Shown: piece after piece, positions 59,432-64,000 of the stretch
How the letters are laid out: each line of letters opens with the position of its first letter
Position numbering within the stretch: position 1 is the stretch's first letter
Source of the DNA: Xylogone sp. PMI_703
Lineage: Eukaryota > Ascomycota > Leotiomycetes
Assembly: GCA_021399445.1 (NCBI GenBank)
Contig: JAJTUQ010000007.1
Location: 1,302,001 to 1,366,000, forward strand
Length of the DNA stretch: 64,000 nt
Direction of reading: 5' to 3'
The notes under the pieces: model-generated
Database searches by the model: none
Told to the model about the DNA's origin: nothing
The model's input: the letters and a program-made list of their open reading frames with translations, nothing else
Position numbers and translations under genes: made by a program

Positions 59432-60260
59432 TCATTTTCTGTTAAAGTATAACTGACTTAAAGTTGTTCTTAAAACTTTGTTTGATATGTTTACTTTGAC
59501 CTTGGTTAACAGTTTTGCTTGAAAGATTATTAAGATTATTCTTTTGTTAAACTGGTCTTTAAGTTTCTGCCATACCTTTTGTTCTTTGTTTCCAAACTTA
59601 AATTCTTGATTTTTCTTGGTCAAGTTATTTAATAGTATAATGATATCCGAGAACTTATAGATATACTTCTGGTAGAAATTGTATATTCCTTTGAAGGCCT
59701 GAACATCTTTGACATTCTTTGGATCAGGCCATTCTTTTATGTTAATCATTTTCTGTAAGTCTATTCAAAAGTCTTCTCCTGAAATTATATGTCCCAGGAA
59801 TTTTATCTCTGTCTGATGGAATGTACATTTTCAAGGTTGACATTATATGTCATTGTTCAATAAGATTTGTAAAATTTTTCTTATATGTTCTTAATGTTCT
59901 TTTAGTATTTTAGAGTAAATTAATAAGTCATTAATATAAATTATGACAAATATGTCTAAGTATAATATGAGTATATAATTTATTATTCTTTGGAATATTA
60001 TAAGTAAATTAGTGAATTTTATTAACAAGACTAAGTATTCGAATAGTCTATAATGTGTACTGAATACTGTCTTTTATTCATTATTTTTTATAATCTTAAT
60101 TAAGTGGAATTTTGTCCAAAAGTCTAACTTCGTGAAATATTTAATGTCTGTTAATTTTTTTTGTAAGTCCAAAATAAGTAATATTAGGTATTGATCTTTG
60201 ATAGTGATATTGTTTAATTTTCGGTAGTTTATAACCATTCTTTATTTTTTTAGTCCTTTT
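59432..60260 (-). pseudogene. Reverse transcriptase / RNase H remnant of the gypsy element
   Basis: Minus-strand pieces in order: RMVINYRKLNNITIKDQYL, LTDIKYFTKLDFWTKFHLI, E-stop-KTVFSTH (Trp codon lost), the catalytic box as YIND (Asp to Asn, G-to-A) followed by LLIYSKILKEH at about 59945-59905, CTFHQTEIKFLGHIIS, then EWPDPKNVKDVQAFKGIYNF and NLTKKNQEFKFGNKEQKVWQ (RT connection/RNase H). The changed YxDD box and the stops show that it is inactive. Confidence 0.85.
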
Positions 60261-61684
60261 TTTGGGACATATATTACTAGTGTTTTATATAATATTTCTG
60301 AAAGTTTAATATATTTTTTTGTTAACAACTGATCTAGTTCTTCTCGTAAGACTTGTTGTTATTCTTTGTTCATTGTGTATAATCAGTAATATAATGGGTA
60401 AGTTCTTTCCTTCAAGTATATATAATAGTCTTAAGGTTTCTACAATAATAATGTTTTTGTATCTAGTGGTTCTTCGAACAGTTTCTGGTATTTTTGATAT
60501 TCTATAAGTAATGTTAATATTGTTTTTGTGTTATTTACTTATGTTGACGAGTTGGTTAATCATAAACTTTTTGTTTTACCGAATCTTATTATTTGGCCTG
60601 TTTCTCAATTTATTTATAGGTTATGATTCTTGAACTATGGCATCTTTATGATTACTTTATATTTGCTTAGATATAATACGTCAAATATGATTTCTATCTT
60701 TTCTCTGGATATTTCTATCATTAATGGCTTGGTCTCTACTTTTACTTGAGAAGAGGTACTTGATTTGTTTACTATTTTAATAAGGTAATTCCTTCTTTTT
60801 ACTTTGGTATTTAGTCTTAATTAAGTGATTACTTCAGGTATAATAAAGTTAATCGTATTATTATTATTAAATATTACTGTTAGGTCTTATCCTTTTAATT
60901 TGATGAACATTGTCAAAAGAGAATTTCCAAAAATTATGTTAATTTCAGTACATTCTTCTTTGTTATTGTTTTTATGTTAAGGGTTAATTATTTCATTGAA
61001 CTTATATTGTCTTCTTATTTTATAACTTTAGTATAATATATATAATTTATAATAAAACTTCTTATTGTTAAATATGACTTTAGTCTATATAGTCTTATGT
61101 TTTATTTTTATCTATATTGTTCATATATCAAGAAAGTTCTTCCACGTTAGTGATGTCATTGTTAGTAATATAATAATATACAATACTTTTGTCTGTAATA
61201 AGTTTAAGCTTAATAATAATAAGACTTGAATATGACTTTTATGATTATTCTGAAGTCTGTAATCTTATTCTCAGTTAAATATGATTCTATCTATTCTTAT
61301 TGGTGTTCCATTATAAACTATATTCTGCGTTAATTTTCTTAGTCTTCCTTGATTTCTATAAACATTACCTTTTCGCCTGCCTCAGGGACTCCTGTATGCT
61401 CAGGGTTTCTTTTCAGCCTATATGACTCTTTTCATTGATGCTGATTCTGGCTGTTTACCTTTCGTGGTTTGGCTAAGACCTGGCTTTATTAATTCTTCTG
61501 TCGTTCTGAACCAGTTCTTTATTTCTTTTGGTGAATGTTATATGATATCTTTCAATGCCCTTATCAGTGTTTTATGTCTGAAACCTTTCTCGGTAAGTTT
61601 TGAGACTAGATTTTTCTTCTTGACTAAGTCTTCTTTAACCTGGGCTTTAAAGAATATTTTTTTGAAGTTTAATATATTAGAGAG

Positions 61685-62952
61685 CTAAGGTTTAGTTTTT
61701 TTTGTTAAAGTATTGTTGTACGCCTCTATATCATTACCTTCCTGTTCTTCTTCTAAGTCATCTTTTGTGTACACAGGATACTTGTACAAGATTTGGCTGA
61801 CCGACAAGTCTTTGTCATCCTCTGGCCAAGCTTCTGAGCTAAAGTGGGACATTTCTTTTATCTCTCTCATTACCTGCCATTCTACTTTGGCCTCTGCTTT
61901 TGTGAATATCTCTTTTTCTTCCAGGATAATTATCATATTGACTTCCATGAACGCCACTTCCTTACCTTTTCCTTTATATTTAGACTTTTGCTTTGTCTCT
62001 TCTGCATTATTAACCTATTTACCCTTGAGCTTACTGACCTTGCTGTACTCGTGAACTATATGCCTAGGTAAATAGTATTTGAAACACAAATTCTTTTCTT
62101 TATATTTCTTCTTCTGTTTTAATGTCAAATTATACTTTTTTCTTTTTTTGGGGTCTTTCTTGGAGGTTATATTTGCTTTTTAGTCTATGACATTGAGGTT
62201 TTTCTTAGATCTTTTCCCTTTTCTTTCGGAATCTCGTTTCTTGTTATTCTAGCTTATTGTTTTACTCTTTTTTATTTAGTGCTTTTCTTATTAATAATTA
62301 TCTATTTTAGTGACTTTTTTATGAGTTCTTTTAGACTTCCTGGGGCTAGTCTTAGCTGAGTTATTTTGTTTATTATTATATTTTAAGGTTTTTTTTATAA
62401 TAATATATCAGGACTTCATTGTCCTAGTCTGCTTGAAAGGTTAATATACAGAACTTTGTATTATGATTTTGTACTGATCTTATTTACTTAAACTTATTTA
62501 ACTGTCTGGAAATTTCTTACTTCTTATTTGTATTATCGAATAATTAATTTATTTTGTCCTAGAAATTACTCAGACTTCCAAATAGATTAGTCGTTTTTTG
62601 TTATTTGTCTTTTTTCTTTTTGATGATATTATAGAAATTCTTTATGTATAACAACAGAAGTTTGAATATGTTTTTTTTCTAAGTATATAATGACTTAGAA
62701 TACATAGTCCTGTTTATTCCTGAAAATGATTTCGTTGAATTTCAAGAATAAGTAAACTTGTATTTTGAAGATTCTATACTTAGATCTGTTTTCGTTGAAT
62801 TTGGCTAATGTTGTTACTTTAGGTGGTTTGGGTGATAAGATGATTCGTGGGAATTCTCGTTTTTCATCGTTATTATTGTCTGATGGAAGTAAGTTTGGCA
62901 CTGATACAAGGCCTGGTATAGGGTCTGGTACTGTATGCTTTATCCCTGACAT
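61685..62952 (-). pseudogene. Gag remnant of the gypsy element
   Basis: The 5' part (62952-62695, minus) reads like a gag N-terminus with a Pro-rich lead and PPKVTTLAKFNENRSKYRIF, FKIQVYLFLKFNEIIF, matching the 'F.G.R.k...F..q..LY...n' pattern of fungal gypsy gag. A second open piece (61957-61685) is acidic (FSSEAWPEDDKDLSVSQILY). Stops and frame changes separate them. Confidence 0.65.
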
Positions 62953-63023
62953 AGGGTCTGTTTGCTGACTTGTTATGGCGTTTAGGGCACTCGATCTTAA
63001 TCTTTTTAAGATAATGCTTAAAG

Positions 63024-63393
63024 TGTTACAAACTTAAGTTTTTACTTAAGTCTTATAAAATGTACAAGTATATACTAGATCGTAAAGGGGTTGGTAAAAG
63101 CTCGGGGATCAGTGTAAGATAATATATGATTATAACTATAATTATATAAATAATAATCTATATTATAAGTTGAGCATAAGGCTCTTATCCTAAGAACTAT
63201 CTGAGTTTATATACTGTATAAAATACTGTTAAATCTTTTGGACCCCTAGGTCCTCCAGGTCCTTGGACCCCTTGGACCCCCCAGGTCTTCTGGGTCCATC
63301 ATATGATCCCTTTGTCACGGACCATGTCAGGTTCTCTGTGTAGCCTTGCTACCGAGCCTCAGGCCTGGCATTGTCCGTGTGCGTTTTATGACA
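63024..63393 (-). repeat. LTR (5' LTR of the minus-strand gypsy element)
   Basis: TGTTACAAAC...TTTTATGACA. It keeps the block CTCAGGCCTGGCATTGTCCGTG found in all three copies and the GGTCC/GGACC-rich middle that the solo LTR at 49949 lacks. Confidence 0.85.
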
Positions 63394-64000
63394 AAAATAT
63401 AATACTAAGAGTTTAAATTGTTAAAATAATAAATAGTTATAAAGTAAAAATGAAAGTGAAGATAAAAGTCAAAGAAAAATATAAGTATTATTTACTTTAA
63501 AAAATATTTAATATGACTAAATATTAAGCTTTTATTATTAGATGAATTTTCGAGAAGTTTATAATTTTTTTAAGAATAGATTATTACTTTTTCTTTATTT
63601 AATCTTTATAAGGCTTTTATTTATTCATTATTCCTGACTTAGAACTTAGTAATTATAATCCTTTTTAGTTATTACTATAAATATTTAGTTTTTTTTACTT
63701 AAGTGATTAATATGTTATAAAATAAGTAAATAAGAATTAAATCGTTTAAAGGTTACTAATAACTTTTGAATATTTCTTAAATAATTATAAAAGTACATTA
63801 AAGTAATCTTTATGTCCTTATGTTATTCTTCTATAATTCTTAATTATATATGTTATATATTATTCTTTTTAGACGTTTTTATTATTTAAGTTTTTAATAT
63901 ACTAAAAAAGTAGTATATATACAGAGAAAAGTATTAAATAATAATTAGATCTGTTAATAACATTAAATCAGTTTTGAATAATCTCCGAATTGGTTATTGA

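Larger units (their letters stand above)
56344..63393 (-). mobile_element. Full-length but dead Ty3/gypsy LTR retrotransposon
   Basis: Two similar LTRs (56344-56714, 371 bp; 63024-63393, 370 bp) enclose about 6.3 kb. The flanking 5-mers AAAGT (56339-56343) and AAAAT (63394-63398) differ by one G/A change, consistent with a mutated target duplication. Coding remnants are on the minus strand in the order gag (about 62.95-61.7 kb), then reverse transcriptase and RNase H (about 60.26-59.43 kb), i.e. Ty3/gypsy order in reverse orientation. No long frame survives. A different solo LTR (58496-58732) is inserted within it, and a plus-strand decayed frame lies at 57108-57470. Confidence 0.85.

Overview
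The window reads as nuclear DNA of a filamentous ascomycete (Pezizomycotina, probably Eurotiomycetes; the rank below subphylum is inference). Genes carry short introns (about 47-120 nt) with GTAAGT/GTATGT-type donors. The families are typical of moulds: PTR2 peptide transporter, GH18 killer-toxin-type chitinase, DUF1348, DUF3176, GFA, Zn2Cys6 and Zn-less fungal transcription factors. The last 15 kb is an extremely AT-rich, RIP-like block full of dead LTR retrotransposons. Nothing bacterial, organellar or CRISPR-like was seen.

Layout. 1-8.2 kb: C-terminus of a membrane protein, a 284-bp MITE, a small secreted protein, and a divergent nine-exon secreted chitinase. 9-26 kb: accessory metabolism and transport: PTR2 transporter, cupin, GNAT, a wrecked NmrA-like gene, DUF1348, an Rcf2-like HIG1 protein, a monofunctional catalase, a DUF3176 remnant, a GFA protein and a monocarboxylate-type MFS transporter. 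27-36 kb: a gene graveyard: a GIY-YIG/SAP/zinc-cluster gene, a copy of the splicing factor gene cwc24, and a truncated sugar transporter, all broken. Among them lie a SnoaL-like protein and a Zn2Cys6 regulator whose expected start codon is ATA. 36-48.5 kb: a second very large secreted protein (SGNH hydrolase plus FG-GAP repeats), a broken phosphoesterase gene, an intact fungal transcription factor and an Old Yellow Enzyme. 49-64 kb: AT-rich desert with a 7-kb Ty3/gypsy element on the minus strand, two solo LTRs, older gag debris and a long TTA microsatellite.

The most notable relation is between the two giant secreted proteins, 28 kb apart. One has a GH18 chitinase head with hevein repeats. 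The other has an SGNH hydrolase head with nine FG-GAP repeats. Both are joined through the same short linker to the same long Cys/Pro/Thr-rich C-terminal tail, with an intron at the same place. This looks like one secretion, adhesion or delivery tail reused with different enzymatic heads.

Gene models given with exon boundaries were assembled by hand from splice signals and checked for reading-frame sums. They were not checked by alignment. Family names rest on recognised motifs, not database searches.
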